Translations under genes and position numbers: made by a program | In this document: positions 29,367 through 37,291 of the stretch, piece by piece | How the letters are laid out: each line of letters starts with the position of its first letter | Numbering within the stretch: position 1 is the stretch's first letter | The notes under the pieces: model-generated | Told to the model about the DNA's origin: nothing | Database searches by the model: none | The model's input: only the letters and a program-made list of their open reading frames with translations | Assembly (NCBI GenBank): GCA_019638385.1 | Contig: JAHBTW010000002.1 | Coordinates: 248,001 to 312,000 of the forward strand | Origin: Saprospiraceae bacterium | GTDB taxonomy: Bacteria; Bacteroidota; Bacteroidia; Chitinophagales; Saprospiraceae | Length of the DNA stretch: 64,000 bases | Direction of reading: 5' to 3'

Positions 29367-29438
29367 GTGACGCATTGCCGCCGTAGCCGTAGAGACGCAT
29401 TGCAATGCGTCTCTACGGCTACGGCGGCAATGCGTCAC
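29367..29438. repeat. 72-bp perfect palindrome
   Basis: The sequence from GTGACGCATTGC at 29367 is exactly complementary, with no loop, to that ending in GCAATGCGTCAC at 29438; the centre is between 29402 and 29403. Its inner 28 bp (GTAGAGACGCATTG plus complement) has the same design as the palindrome at 12024-12051, so it is an expanded member of a dispersed REP-like family. It can form a cruciform and sits 150 bases from the provirus attachment site. Confidence 0.9.
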
Positions 29439-29481
29439 TATGACAATAGGCGTCAGGTTAGAATCTTTTTTAAAAATGAAC

Positions 29482-29512
29482 TTTGTAATTCCCGAAACCC
29501 GTTGTAGATTTG
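29482..29512 (+). promoter_or_regulatory. tRNA-Ala promoter
   Basis: TTTG at 29482-29485, exactly 19 bases, then TAGATTTG at 29505-29512: a perfect match to the Bacteroidota housekeeping promoter. The tRNA starts 76 bases downstream. Confidence 0.82.
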
Positions 29513-29587
29513 CCGCGCTTTTAACGAAAAGCGGATTCATTGAAAACATCACCTTCGCCACGCTTTGCGCGGCTTCGGGATTAAAAA

Positions 29588-29662
<75 letters not shown>

Positions 29663-29705
29663 AAAGCCCCGAAATGCCCAGTTTACAGGGCGCTTCGGGG
29701 CATTT

Positions 29706-30776
29706 ATGGACAAAATCATGGACGCGCTGCCAACATCTGACATGGCAGCGAAAAAAAATTCTTTGCCGAAGCTCTCCACGCGGGGTAATGATATTAATAA
29801 GACGTGGTTTGTTTTCTGGTACGATGCCGCTGGGCGCAGGCAGCGCAAGTATGGCAGCATCAACTCTCACAACACGATAGAAAAGCGCATGGAGGCCGCT
29901 GAGGCGCTGATACGCGAAATACAGGGCGTGCGCCCGCCTGCGCCGGTGTTGCAGCGCATTGCTGAATATATCGCTGCAAATAGGATGCAGTGGCGAAAAA
30001 AGACCTTTCAAACTTATTCCTCTAAGCTCGAAGTGTTCACGGCGTATGCAGCGGGGCGCGAGCTTTCAGGCGAGCTGATCACTTCATTTTTTCAGCACCT
30101 GAGTGAAACCAGAAAAGCGGCTACCCGAAACTGGTATATCTCGTTTTTCAGGAACATGCTGAAGAAAGTGGGCGCGCCGGATGGCTTACTGAAGGGAATT
30201 GATCGGGGCCGATCTCATAGCTCGCCTGCGATGTATTTTCAGCGCTACCAGATTGCCCGATTAAAAAAATACCTGCTTGAAAATGATGCGGAGCTGTGGC
30301 ATTACTGCGAGTTCCTGTATTACTGTTTCATCCGGCCCGGTGAGCTGAGGTTGATGAAAGTGGAGGACATATACATTGACGACTGGAAAATAAGAGTGCC
30401 GGCAGATGTATCGAAAAACCGCGTAACGCAGATGGTGACGATCCCGGTGGCGTTTCGGGCGCAACTGCAACGCATCAGGGAGCGCGGGCCGGGCGAGTAT
30501 CTGTTTCACCCTGCAAAGGAACCGAACAAGCCGTACAGCGTAAACCAAATGAGCGAGCGCCACCGCAAGGCGCTGCGCGCGCTGGGCTTTTCTTCGGAGT
30601 ACAAGCTATATAGCTGGAAGCATACCGGCGCGATTGCAGCCGTGCAGGCGGGCGTGACGGTGAAGGAGCTACAGATACAGCTTCGCCACAGCTCGCTGGA
30701 AATGGTAGATAAGTATTTGCGGCAGTTGGGCGCGTGGGATTTGAAGCGGTTGGAGGATAGTTTTCCAGCAATATAA
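29706..30776 (+). CDS. Tyrosine recombinase / phage integrase
   Basis: A 356-residue integrase that inserts and excises the element at tRNA-Ala. An N-terminal SAM-like core-binding domain (about 80-180) precedes the catalytic domain. Catalytic residues are Arg210 in 'CFIRPGELRL', Lys305-His306 in 'YSWKHTG' (Lys where most have Arg), His328 in 'LRHSS' and the nucleophile Tyr337 in 'MVDKYLRQL'. The start at 29706 was chosen because the upstream in-frame extension lies inside the tRNA gene. It reads away from attL into the element. Confidence 0.95.
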   Translation: MDKIMDALPTSDMAAKKNSLPKLSTRGNDINKTWFVFWYDAAGRRQRKYGSINSHNTIEKRMEAAEALIREIQGVRPPAPVLQRIAEYIAANRMQWRKKTFQTYSSKLEVFTAYAAGRELSGELITSFFQHLSETRKAATRNWYISFFRNMLKKVGAPDGLLKGIDRGRSHSSPAMYFQRYQIARLKKYLLENDAELWHYCEFLYYCFIRPGELRLMKVEDIYIDDWKIRVPADVSKNRVTQMVTIPVAFRAQLQRIRERGPGEYLFHPAKEPNKPYSVNQMSERHRKALRALGFSSEYKLYSWKHTGAIAAVQAGVTVKELQIQLRHSSLEMVDKYLRQLGAWDLKRLEDSFPAI

Positions 30777-30876
30777 GGCGCTTGCAAAATATATTGCAAA
30801 ATATATTGCACAAAGTATTGACAAATAAAAAAAAGCCTGTCAGGTATCACGCGGCAACTACGGAGAAATTACTTCC

Positions 30877-31527
30877 ATGCCGGCAGAAATCAAAATCATG
30901 TGTTCGGGCCTTTTGGAGGGCGTGAAAAATGCCGCCAAAATTGATGAACACGGAGGTTGGGAATTCGGAGTAGTTGCCAGCAACTACAAAAAGGGAATGA
31001 TACACGCCCTTAACTACGACTGGTACGGAGTAGGATATGATTTGCACGATGGCGGATTCCTTGCCGTATTGCAAGTGCGCGAATTTTACCGCCGTAAGTC
31101 CAGCCGGTTCCCGGAAATTCGGAAGTCCTATTTTTTGATTGGACAAAATGAAGATGCTACTTATTTCGCGCATCCCGTGCAATCGCACAAAATACATGCT
31201 GCAATTCGCGGAGGAAAAGATGTAGTTAAGGCTTGTCAAGACTGGATTTTTGAAACAGATTATGCAAAAGTTATTCGGCAGGGTGATTTATGCCTGGTGC
31301 CTGTTCGCAGCATCAAAGGCGAAGAAAAAAACACTGAAATAGTAATTGAAGAATCTCACCGCCTCCTGGCTGACAAAGTGCTCGAAAATGGGCATTTGTA
31401 TGCAGTAAACCCGAAACTGTATCACATGCCGGGCACGCATCCGGATGTAGAGGGGAAAGGAAAATATAAAGTAATCGTTGGTCGTCGAGCTTCATTTTGG
31501 AGCTTTGCTAAACCAACTCTGGACTAA
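30877..31527 (+). CDS. Unknown provirus cargo protein
   Basis: A 216-residue soluble protein, not recognised with certainty. The N-terminal half contains 'GGWEFGVVASNYKKGMIHALNYDWYGVGYDLHDGGFLAVLQVREFYR'-like mixed strands. The C-terminal half, 'RQGDLCLVPVRSIKG' ... 'SHRLLADKVLENGHLYAV' ... 'GKGKYKVIVGRR', resembles a short family often found in phages and genomic islands with the pattern R-Q-G-D-V, S-H, G-H and a closing Y-x-V. It is the first gene after the integrase on the plus strand. A hairpin without T-run (31541-31566) separates it from the next gene. Confidence 0.7.
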   Translation: MPAEIKIMCSGLLEGVKNAAKIDEHGGWEFGVVASNYKKGMIHALNYDWYGVGYDLHDGGFLAVLQVREFYRRKSSRFPEIRKSYFLIGQNEDATYFAHPVQSHKIHAAIRGGKDVVKACQDWIFETDYAKVIRQGDLCLVPVRSIKGEEKNTEIVIEESHRLLADKVLENGHLYAVNPKLYHMPGTHPDVEGKGKYKVIVGRRASFWSFAKPTLD

Positions 31528-31610
31528 AAACAACAAAATAGGGTAGGGCGGTTTCCCGTCCTACCCTCAAAAAGATTCAATTTCATCATACGATAAAATC
31601 AGTCAAAATT

Positions 31611-32030
31611 ATGAAAAATGTAACGATTCGCATCTCTGACGAGATCACAGCCGCAGCAGAAAAGCTATATTCTGCAAAAGTTACCGGGCTTCAAATAGCT
31701 ACTGAAGTATATTTTGAACTCCAACGGCGCACTATGCAAGAGCTAAAAGGGCGGTTTTCCGAAAAGGAAATTCACGCAATGGCCGACAATCAAAACGGCA
31801 CGGAGCTACAAACACAATTTGGATGTGATGCAAAAATGATGTGGTGGCAAATTGAGGACGGAAATACATACGACAATTTGTTCGCAAAATGGGATTTAGA
31901 CGGCGAAGCCCTGAAAAAAAAGATACTTGAACTTACCAGCGCGCAAACCTGGTTCCTGCAGGATGCTATCCGCAGGTTCTGGAGGCAAAACAATACTGAT
32001 CTCAGCATCCTTTCAACCGAGCTATTATGA
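31611..32030 (+). CDS. Small protein with ribbon-helix-helix-like N-terminus
   Basis: A 139-residue protein. The first about 45 residues ('MKNVTIRISDEITAAAEKL' then a helix) look like a ribbon-helix-helix DNA-binding fold or a similar short strand-helix-helix; the rest is helical with several Trp. Not recognised otherwise. Its TGA overlaps the ATG of the DUF1874-like gene by four bases, so both are translated from one message and may work together. Confidence 0.7.
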   Translation: MKNVTIRISDEITAAAEKLYSAKVTGLQIATEVYFELQRRTMQELKGRFSEKEIHAMADNQNGTELQTQFGCDAKMMWWQIEDGNTYDNLFAKWDLDGEALKKKILELTSAQTWFLQDAIRRFWRQNNTDLSILSTELL

Positions 32031-32347
32031 TACATTTAATGAACTCCGCAATGATGCCCGTACCTGGGCGATATGAGCTTAAAAAAATGTCTAAAAATTT
32101 GTTTGTGTTGGCTGTACAAAAAGCAGCAAGGGATAATATCTTAAAAAGCTCAATCGGGTATCCTCAAAACGCTCAAATTATTGAAAAACTTACCGGTGTT
32201 AGGATCGCCCTGAGCCGAGAACTTACGGACATTAAATCAGGTGATCAAATGCTTATTATGCGCCTTCAATACCGTGCAGATCGTCCTAAAGGTGCCGATG
32301 TTGGAGAGGAGGATTTTGATTTTTTCCATGCTACTTATCAGCTATAA
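32027..32347 (+). CDS. DUF1874 / AcrIII-1-like (viral ring nuclease fold) protein
   Basis: A 106-residue protein that fits the STIV-B116/DUF1874 pattern: the opening 'MIHLMNSAMMP..GRY', the central 'SSIGYPQNAQIIEKLTGVRI', 'SGDQMLIMRLQYR' and a closing aromatic strand 'FDFFHATYQL'. Family members such as SIRV1 gp29 (AcrIII-1) degrade cyclic tetra-adenylate and switch off type III CRISPR immunity. The catalytic His of the 'S-x-I-G-H' motif is Tyr45 here, and the basic/acidic pair after the last long strand is rearranged, so ring-nuclease activity is doubtful. It may bind cA4 without cutting, or do something else. It lies on the cargo side of the provirus, away from structural genes. Confidence 0.62.
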   Translation: MIHLMNSAMMPVPGRYELKKMSKNLFVLAVQKAARDNILKSSIGYPQNAQIIEKLTGVRIALSRELTDIKSGDQMLIMRLQYRADRPKGADVGEEDFDFFHATYQL

Positions 32348-32377
32348 AGAACCATTTTTTTCATTTTAAGCTTTTCC

Positions 32378-32405
32378 GCCCGGCTCACCACCGGGCTTTT
32401 TTTTT
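32378..32405 (+). terminator. Terminator of the plus-strand cargo operon
   Basis: GCCCGG at 32378-32383 pairs with CCGGGC at 32391-32396, followed by nine T. It ends the 29706-32347 transcript. Confidence 0.85.
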
Positions 32406-32410
32406 GCCCC

Positions 32411-32443
32411 AAAAAAAGCAAAGCCCCGCAACTTCCGCTGCGG
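32411..32443 (-). terminator. Terminator of the leftward late operon
   Basis: On the minus strand CCGCA/TGCGG arms (plus positions 32439-32443 and 32426-32430) are followed by GGGGCTTTGCTTTTTTT. It faces the plus-strand terminator, giving a convergent pair. Confidence 0.7.
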
Positions 32444-32478
32444 AGCCTGCCCAAACCCCAAAAACCTAAAATGAGCAC

Positions 32479-32883
32479 CTAAGCCAGGGACGGCTTTGGG
32501 GTTTGAATAATCTTAATGATGATTGTGATGAGCGAGATGGCGCCCATGAGCGCGCCGCCGTAGTTGCCGCGTAGAACATTCTCTGTGACGTCCTGTAATG
32601 GCGGCAGTAGCGCCGGTGCAATTTCCGGCAATAGGCTAATACCTATCGTCGCAAGGTAATTCCAGAAATTCGCGTCCTGTAGCCACGGCTTGGGTTTTCC
32701 CTCCGGTTTGGACTTGAAAAACTTGTACAGGATGCCGCCCGTACCGATGAGGGCAAACAGCGCCGCCACGGCTTCGCCGGCAGCCTCCTGGGGGAATCCT
32801 ACAAAGAACCCGCCAATGACGATGATGACAGCGAGCAGGAAGTTGGGCGATTGCCAGAACTGTTTCTTTTGTGCAGTTTGCAT
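32479..32883 (-). CDS. Small membrane protein, last gene of the late operon
   Basis: A 134-residue protein with three hydrophobic segments: 'FLLAVIIVIGGFFVGF' (about 15-30), 'VAALFALIGTGGILYKFF' (about 38-55) and a C-terminal 'GALMGAISLITIIIKII'. The start MQTAQKKQFW gives a short cytoplasmic head; the longer frame upstream is less likely. It could be a holin-type pore or a virion membrane protein; sequence alone does not separate these. Its position next to muramidase and other single-span genes allows either. Confidence 0.75.
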   Translation of the reverse strand: MQTAQKKQFWQSPNFLLAVIIVIGGFFVGFPQEAAGEAVAALFALIGTGGILYKFFKSKPEGKPKPWLQDANFWNYLATIGISLLPEIAPALLPPLQDVTENVLRGNYGGALMGAISLITIIIKIIQTPKPSLA

Positions 32884-32914
32884 AGCTTTGATGTGGTTGA
32901 ATGGTGAAAAAATA

Positions 32915-33220
32915 TTATACATATTGGCCACCCGGATCAGCGCCGGGCGTTGGGGGGCTGATGTTGATATCGTCGAAGATGGCGCGGGGGATGTTGTAAA
33001 ATGGCCCGCCTGGTTGCCATAGCTCTTTCACGTTTCCGAATAGCGCAATCATGGTGCGTATCCAGTTTTGCAGGGCGATTATTTGCGCCTGCGTTTGAGC
33101 TTGTCGCGGGTCCACCGGTGGGCGTGGCGCTGTGGAGAATTGCGGACGTACCGGCTTTTTCGTAAGGAAATAGACGCCTACGGCGATGGCCAGCGCTACA
33201 ACCAAGTTGTTATTTTTCAT
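32915..33220 (-). CDS. Single-span membrane protein
   Basis: A 101-residue protein beginning with a membrane segment, 'MKNNNLVVALAIAVGVYFLTKKPVRP', followed by a soluble tail with a Pro/Gln-rich linker and one helix ('QAQIIALQNWIRTMIALFG'). No family recognised. Its start overlaps the previous gene's stop by four bases. It matches several other proteins here in design: a short N-terminal anchor with basic stop-transfer residues, as expected for proteins inserted into a virion membrane. Confidence 0.8.
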   Translation of the reverse strand: MKNNNLVVALAIAVGVYFLTKKPVRPQFSTAPRPPVDPRQAQTQAQIIALQNWIRTMIALFGNVKELWQPGGPFYNIPRAIFDDINISPPTPGADPGGQYV

Positions 33221-33585
33221 AGGTAGTAATTACAGTTTTTTGCCATAAAGCGGCCTGATGGCATAGTTTGAATAGCGCCAACTGTGGCAGTGTCGGCCAG
33301 CTTTCGCAGCAAAGTAATGTTGCTCGCTGAGCCGTTGGGCTTGCGCACATCGAGGCGTTTGTACACGTTTTTCGTGCTTTCCCGGTACGAAAATGAGGCA
33401 ATTACGCCCGATGGGTGTACGCTGGTCACTTCATCGCCGCTTGTTTCTACGCGCATACCCAATGCGCGGAAGTATTCGGACACTTCGCTCAGGCGTTTCT
33501 TTTCGGCCCGGCGCCGACTGTCGGCATTACTGCCCGGCGTCCAGAAATATGTGTTAGCGCTAAGGATTGACGGTTCATTTAACAT
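33217..33585 (-). CDS. Unknown soluble provirus protein
   Basis: A 122-residue protein without membrane segment. It has a basic helix 'DSRRRAEKKRLSEVSEYFRALG' (about 23-44) and then short strands ('HPSGVIASFSYRE'). Family not recognised. It is translationally coupled to the single-span gene downstream. Confidence 0.7.
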   Translation of the reverse strand: MLNEPSILSANTYFWTPGSNADSRRRAEKKRLSEVSEYFRALGMRVETSGDEVTSVHPSGVIASFSYRESTKNVYKRLDVRKPNGSASNITLLRKLADTATVGAIQTMPSGRFMAKNCNYYL

Positions 33586-33609
33586 AATAACACGGTTTTA
33601 TTATTGAGT

Positions 33610-34197
33610 TTAAAAGGTCCCTTTTTCTTTCTTCGTCTTATCAAACAAGAAAAAAGCCAGGCCCAGCAGGCCGGCGAACTTCGCCACATCCAGCAGGTTT
33701 TTCAGGCCGGATTTGTCAAAATCCAAATCCACCTCATTGTTAAGCGGATTGAGGCCGATGAGCGAGCCGCCCGGCGCGTCGGTGCTTTTTCCGATATGGA
33801 TGAGGCCAAAATCGGGATTGTACAGCGCGCCGCCATCGGGCGTTGGGCGCAGCTTCAGTATCTCCTGTATCATGCGCGAAATGTTGCGGCTGTTGGCCTG
33901 CGCGCGTGTGAGCTTAGCAACAATAATTTCATTGCCGCCGCCCCGATCTACTCCGAACATAATCATGCCATTGCTGATGCCGATAAGCTGATCTACTGCC
34001 CGTGCATCGGGATGCGCTATGTCGAGCCAATACGGTTTCACTATATGCCCTCCAGGCAATACGCCAATAGGGGAATCGGGGTCGAACTGTGCATTGAGGG
34101 TAGTGAGCGCATCAACGATGCTTACGCCGCACACCGACAGCGCCGCACAGTCTGCCGGAAATGGCCGGGTTGTCCAGATGTTGAGGTTAATTTTCAT
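33610..34197 (-). CDS. Provirus protein with C-terminal membrane anchor
   Basis: A 195-residue protein. Residues 1-165 are soluble and beta-rich, with 'DSPIGVLPGGHIVKPYWLDIAHPDARAVDQL'-type segments that fit a virion or receptor-facing domain; the last about 25 residues contain 'FAGLLGLAFFLF' followed by KTKKEK, a typical tail anchor. Family not recognised. The four-base overlap with the muramidase gene upstream indicates coupled translation. Confidence 0.75.
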   Translation of the reverse strand: MKINLNIWTTRPFPADCAALSVCGVSIVDALTTLNAQFDPDSPIGVLPGGHIVKPYWLDIAHPDARAVDQLIGISNGMIMFGVDRGGGNEIIVAKLTRAQANSRNISRMIQEILKLRPTPDGGALYNPDFGLIHIGKSTDAPGGSLIGLNPLNNEVDLDFDKSGLKNLLDVAKFAGLLGLAFFLFDKTKKEKGTF

Positions 34198-34796
34198 ATC
34201 ATTTTATTTTGCCACCACCAAAACCCGGCAGCAGCCACCACAAGCAGCAGCCCGCCAACGGGAGCAGCGTAATCAGAAAATTTTGCCATACGATTGAGCC
34301 AGCCCTGCAGGAATGCCGCGTGGTTGCTACTGTTTGCGGCGAGTTGATTGTAGAACCGTATGCGCTCTTCTTTGTAGGCCGCATAGAAAGTGCCGGGATT
34401 GGCCCGGTTGAGCGCCGCGAGGGTTTGCTCGCCGAATACGCCATCTTCCGGCACTCGCAGTACCTTTTGTGCCAGCCTGGTGCCCCGGCTTACGCCGTGA
34501 TTCACCACGCCGTCGAAGATGATTTCCGCCACGGCCTGGTCGTTGATGCGGTCGCCCTGTATGCGATCCCAGAAGCGCGCTTTGTAGATGCTTCGCGCGA
34601 TGGCCGGCGTGATGGCTTTCATGTCGGCCACGGTGGGCACGCGCCCGATCCAACTTTCATACACCGGCGCGCTGATGCCCAGGTTGGTACCTACGTTTTC
34701 GCCACGGCTGTTGTAGTTGCCGGTGTCGCGAGCATCGTTTTGGTAGCCGCCCTCGGCGTCCAATACGCGGTTGTATGCCTGTTGGAAATTAGCCAT
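34194..34796 (-). CDS. GH108-type muramidase with C-terminal membrane anchor
   Basis: A 200-residue endolysin-like protein that cleaves peptidoglycan. The N-terminus 'FQQAYNRVLDAEGGYQND..DTGNY' contains the GH108 catalytic Glu15 in the E-G-G motif, and the C-terminal part of the enzyme, 'VLRVPEDGVFGEQTLAALN', is the usual small peptidoglycan-binding-like helix bundle. Unlike most endolysins it ends in a hydrophobic segment 'APVGGLLLVVAAAGFWWW' (about 176-193) and QNKMI. A membrane-anchored muramidase fits a protein built into a virion membrane for entry as well as one acting at lysis. Confidence 0.88.
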   Translation of the reverse strand: MANFQQAYNRVLDAEGGYQNDARDTGNYNSRGENVGTNLGISAPVYESWIGRVPTVADMKAITPAIARSIYKARFWDRIQGDRINDQAVAEIIFDGVVNHGVSRGTRLAQKVLRVPEDGVFGEQTLAALNRANPGTFYAAYKEERIRFYNQLAANSSNHAAFLQGWLNRMAKFSDYAAPVGGLLLVVAAAGFWWWQNKMI

Positions 34797-34801
34797 CGAG
34801 G

Positions 34802-34987
34802 TTAGAGGTATCGGTTACAATGTTCAGCACCTCGACGGGTCGAAAAGCCCGCCATTCTGTCCGGCTGCCGCGTCGGTTCAGGAGCCGGCAGGCCCAGCGG
34901 AGCGCCGCCCGGCGCTGTGCGCGGTTTGAAAAATATCACTGCGGCCAGCGCGCCCAGAGCAAACCATACTAACGTGTCATTTTTCAT
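34802..34987 (-). CDS. Very small single-span membrane protein
   Basis: A 61-residue protein: 'MKNDTLVWFALGALAAVIFF' is one membrane segment starting near residue 5, followed by a Pro/Gly-rich tail. No family recognised. The start MKNDT was preferred to an upstream one because it opens directly into the membrane segment. Same layout as 32915-33220. Confidence 0.7.
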   Translation of the reverse strand: MKNDTLVWFALGALAAVIFFKPRTAPGGAPLGLPAPEPTRQPDRMAGFSTRRGAEHCNRYL

Positions 34988-35099
34988 AGCTCTATCGGAT
35001 TTATTCGGCGCTACAATCGCGTGTATGGTTTCGGCCTGGGCTGAGGGGCATACACGCAATTGTAGCGCAATGAAAATTGGTTTTCAAATTCGTGAAATT

Positions 35100-35363
35100 C
35101 TACTTTCGTTTGTAGAGAAAATCGTCGAGCTGTTCAAGCCACCTTTCGTGCTCGTTCAGCTTCTTATCTATGTAGTTGAACTCGCGCGCGCTCAGCGCCT
35201 GGTCTTTGTCCATTTTTTCGAGTTTCAACTTCATATCCTTCATGTCGGCGCTGATGGAATTGTATTGCAATTGCACCATCGTACCCAATCCGGCCAGCAG
35301 CAGGGGGAATAGCCAGCTTTTGATTGTGTCAATTACATTGTGTGTCTGCTGCTGTGTACTCAT
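35100..35363 (-). CDS. Membrane-anchored coiled-coil protein
   Basis: An 87-residue protein with one membrane segment (about 17-33, 'WLFPLLLAGLGTMVQLQY') followed by a charged coiled coil ('DMKDMKLKLEKMDKDQALSAREFNYIDKKLNEHERWLEQL'). This layout is common in small phage proteins placed near lysis genes and in anchor proteins of virions. It overlaps the subtilase stop. Confidence 0.78.
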   Translation of the reverse strand: MSTQQQTHNVIDTIKSWLFPLLLAGLGTMVQLQYNSISADMKDMKLKLEKMDKDQALSAREFNYIDKKLNEHERWLEQLDDFLYKRK

Positions 35364-36892
35364 TATTGTATCCAGTTTCCGGTAAGTGATTTAATCTCAG
35401 CGCCCCGATGGCGGGCACGCAATGCCAGCGCTCCCGGCCTCGGCACGGGGCCGGTACGGTTGCTTTCGTCTCTTACGACGAGGTTCACAATCTTGTACTC
35501 CTTATTGTGCATTTCGAAGAAATGGCGGCTCCAATGCCCGGCGTCGAGAAAGTCGTCGGTGGCCCGAAGCAGGAAACCCCGATTCGTGAAATACTTCCGC
35601 GTGGCGTCGAGCGCCTTATCGTAGGCATCGGGCGCGTACAGGTTCGTACTCGTTTCGATAGTGTAGGTCACATACGCCGTGCTGAAATTCGGGGAAGTGC
35701 TGTTGAACGGCTTCCACAGTATTTTGAACTCTTCCTGAAGCTCTAAGGCAACCGTTCGCTTTTCCTTCGTAGGTGTGCCGCCCGGTGGCGATGGCGGCAG
35801 CGGATTGCCGTTGCCGGTGTTCGGTTCGGTCGTGGGGTCGCCGGCTATGAGGCGCGGCAGTATGGGCGCTCCGAAGCCGGTGTGAGGGTCCCAGCCGTTG
35901 GGCTGCAGGTCGGTTGCGAACTTGGCTATGTAGCGGCTGATCTGCCGGTTGGTAGCCTTCGGAAATATGGCAGCAACCAACGCCACCATAGCGCCGAATG
36001 AGGGCGCGCCCATGCTCGTGCCCGATGCCTCGCGCAGTGTTTTGCCCGCCCAGGTACTGAGGATGCGGCTACCCGGTGCAGCGCCGTACAGCTTAGCGCC
36101 GTAGTTGCTGTAAGATGCCCGTTGCCCAGTCGGTTCCAATGCGCCGATGGCGTGCGCGCTGGAGGCATTGGCCGGCGTGCCGATGGCATCGGCGCCGTTG
36201 TTGCCGGCAGCGGCTACGACGAAAACGCCCAAGTCTTCCGACTTTTTCATCACTGCGTTCAACTGCTCGTTGATGCCGCCCGCTCCGAGGCTGTAATTGT
36301 AGATGACAAACCAGCCTTGCAGCATGAGGGTAATGGCGTTCCGGTCAGCCTCTTCGGTGCCGGCCACTATCCAGGCTATTTGTCCGGCGCCGTCGTTGTT
36401 CAATACCTTGTAGGCTATGCCCTTCACCATATTCAGCTCTACCAGGTGCCTATTGAGGCCCAGCTCGTAGGCGTTGTTGATAGCGCCATAGATGCCGGCC
36501 ACATGCGTGCTGTGCCCGTGGCGGTCGGTGGGGTCGGCTTCGCCGGTGAAGGTTCGGTTGAATGATGGCCAGGCGAAGCGCTGCAGGTCGGGGTGATCCC
36601 AATTGCCGCCCGTGTCGAACACGAACACGGCCACCTTGCGCGCGCCACGATTGCGGATCGTTTCGGCGGCTGCGGTTACGCCGAGGTACTGATTGCCCCA
36701 GTTGCCGCCTGCCTGAGCACTGTATTCGCTCGGCAGCATGGGCACAACCGGATCGAGTACGATGTCGTAATCTTTGCGCAGCTCAGCGGCGCGGCGATCT
36801 GCGGCGCGGTACTCCTTCTCGTACCCGGCCGGCACTTGTGCCAGGGCCGGGAGGGTGAGCAGGAGCAGGAAGAGAGAGAGAATGTGTTTCAT
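35363..36892 (-). CDS. Exported subtilisin-like (S8) serine protease
   Basis: A 509-residue protease with a Sec signal peptide (MKHILSLFLLLLTLPALA). The catalytic triad is visible: Asp93 in 'VFVFDTGGNW', His127 in 'DRHGHSTHVAG', the oxyanion Asn in 'VVAAAGNNGA', and Ser in 'EASGTSMGAPSFGAMVALVAA'. The family's peptidase core occupies about residues 50-350; the remaining 150 residues, after a Pro/Gly linker, are an extra domain. A secreted protease inside a provirus may act on host surface proteins, on the maturation of virion proteins, or at lysis; context favours none of these firmly. Confidence 0.9.
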   Translation of the reverse strand: MKHILSLFLLLLTLPALAQVPAGYEKEYRAADRRAAELRKDYDIVLDPVVPMLPSEYSAQAGGNWGNQYLGVTAAAETIRNRGARKVAVFVFDTGGNWDHPDLQRFAWPSFNRTFTGEADPTDRHGHSTHVAGIYGAINNAYELGLNRHLVELNMVKGIAYKVLNNDGAGQIAWIVAGTEEADRNAITLMLQGWFVIYNYSLGAGGINEQLNAVMKKSEDLGVFVVAAAGNNGADAIGTPANASSAHAIGALEPTGQRASYSNYGAKLYGAAPGSRILSTWAGKTLREASGTSMGAPSFGAMVALVAAIFPKATNRQISRYIAKFATDLQPNGWDPHTGFGAPILPRLIAGDPTTEPNTGNGNPLPPSPPGGTPTKEKRTVALELQEEFKILWKPFNSTSPNFSTAYVTYTIETSTNLYAPDAYDKALDATRKYFTNRGFLLRATDDFLDAGHWSRHFFEMHNKEYKIVNLVVRDESNRTGPVPRPGALALRARHRGAEIKSLTGNWIQ

Positions 36893-36913
36893 AGTGTGGT
36901 TTGTAGTAGTGGT

Positions 36914-37291
36914 TTACTTTTTCGGCTCTTCGGGTAGTGTTTCTTCCGGGTAGGTGCCGGCTCTGACAAGTTTGACGCGGTGAAGCCAAGCCACTTCCCA
37001 TTTCCCTTGCGGTGGCATGGGAACATTCAGGTTCTCAATGGTGGGCATTTCTTTTTGCTGCACCGTGTAATCCAATGGTAAGTGGTTTTCACCGGATCGG
37101 GCGAATGGGGGAATCTGTTCCCATACTACAATTACCTCCCATTCGTTGTGCCGTGGCTTTACGGCGCCCACTTCCATGCTGTTGGCAGCAGGTTCCGGTG
37201 TGCATCCAGTGCAAAATGCAACTATCATCATCAATGTAAAAATAACAGCGATAATGACGCCCATGAGGGTAAAACCGTTTCTTTTGTTCAT
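36914..37291 (-). CDS. Small provirus protein with membrane or lipoprotein N-terminus
   Basis: A 125-residue protein beginning 'MNKRNGFTLMGVIIAVIFTLMMIVAFCTGC': a membrane segment that ends in a possible lipobox (F-C-T-G-C). The start was set here because the longer upstream frame runs through the next gene. The rest is soluble with a Pro-rich end. It resembles a type IV-pilin-like N-terminus only in composition. Family not recognised. Confidence 0.65.
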   Translation of the reverse strand: MNKRNGFTLMGVIIAVIFTLMMIVAFCTGCTPEPAANSMEVGAVKPRHNEWEVIVVWEQIPPFARSGENHLPLDYTVQQKEMPTIENLNVPMPPQGKWEVAWLHRVKLVRAGTYPEETLPEEPKK

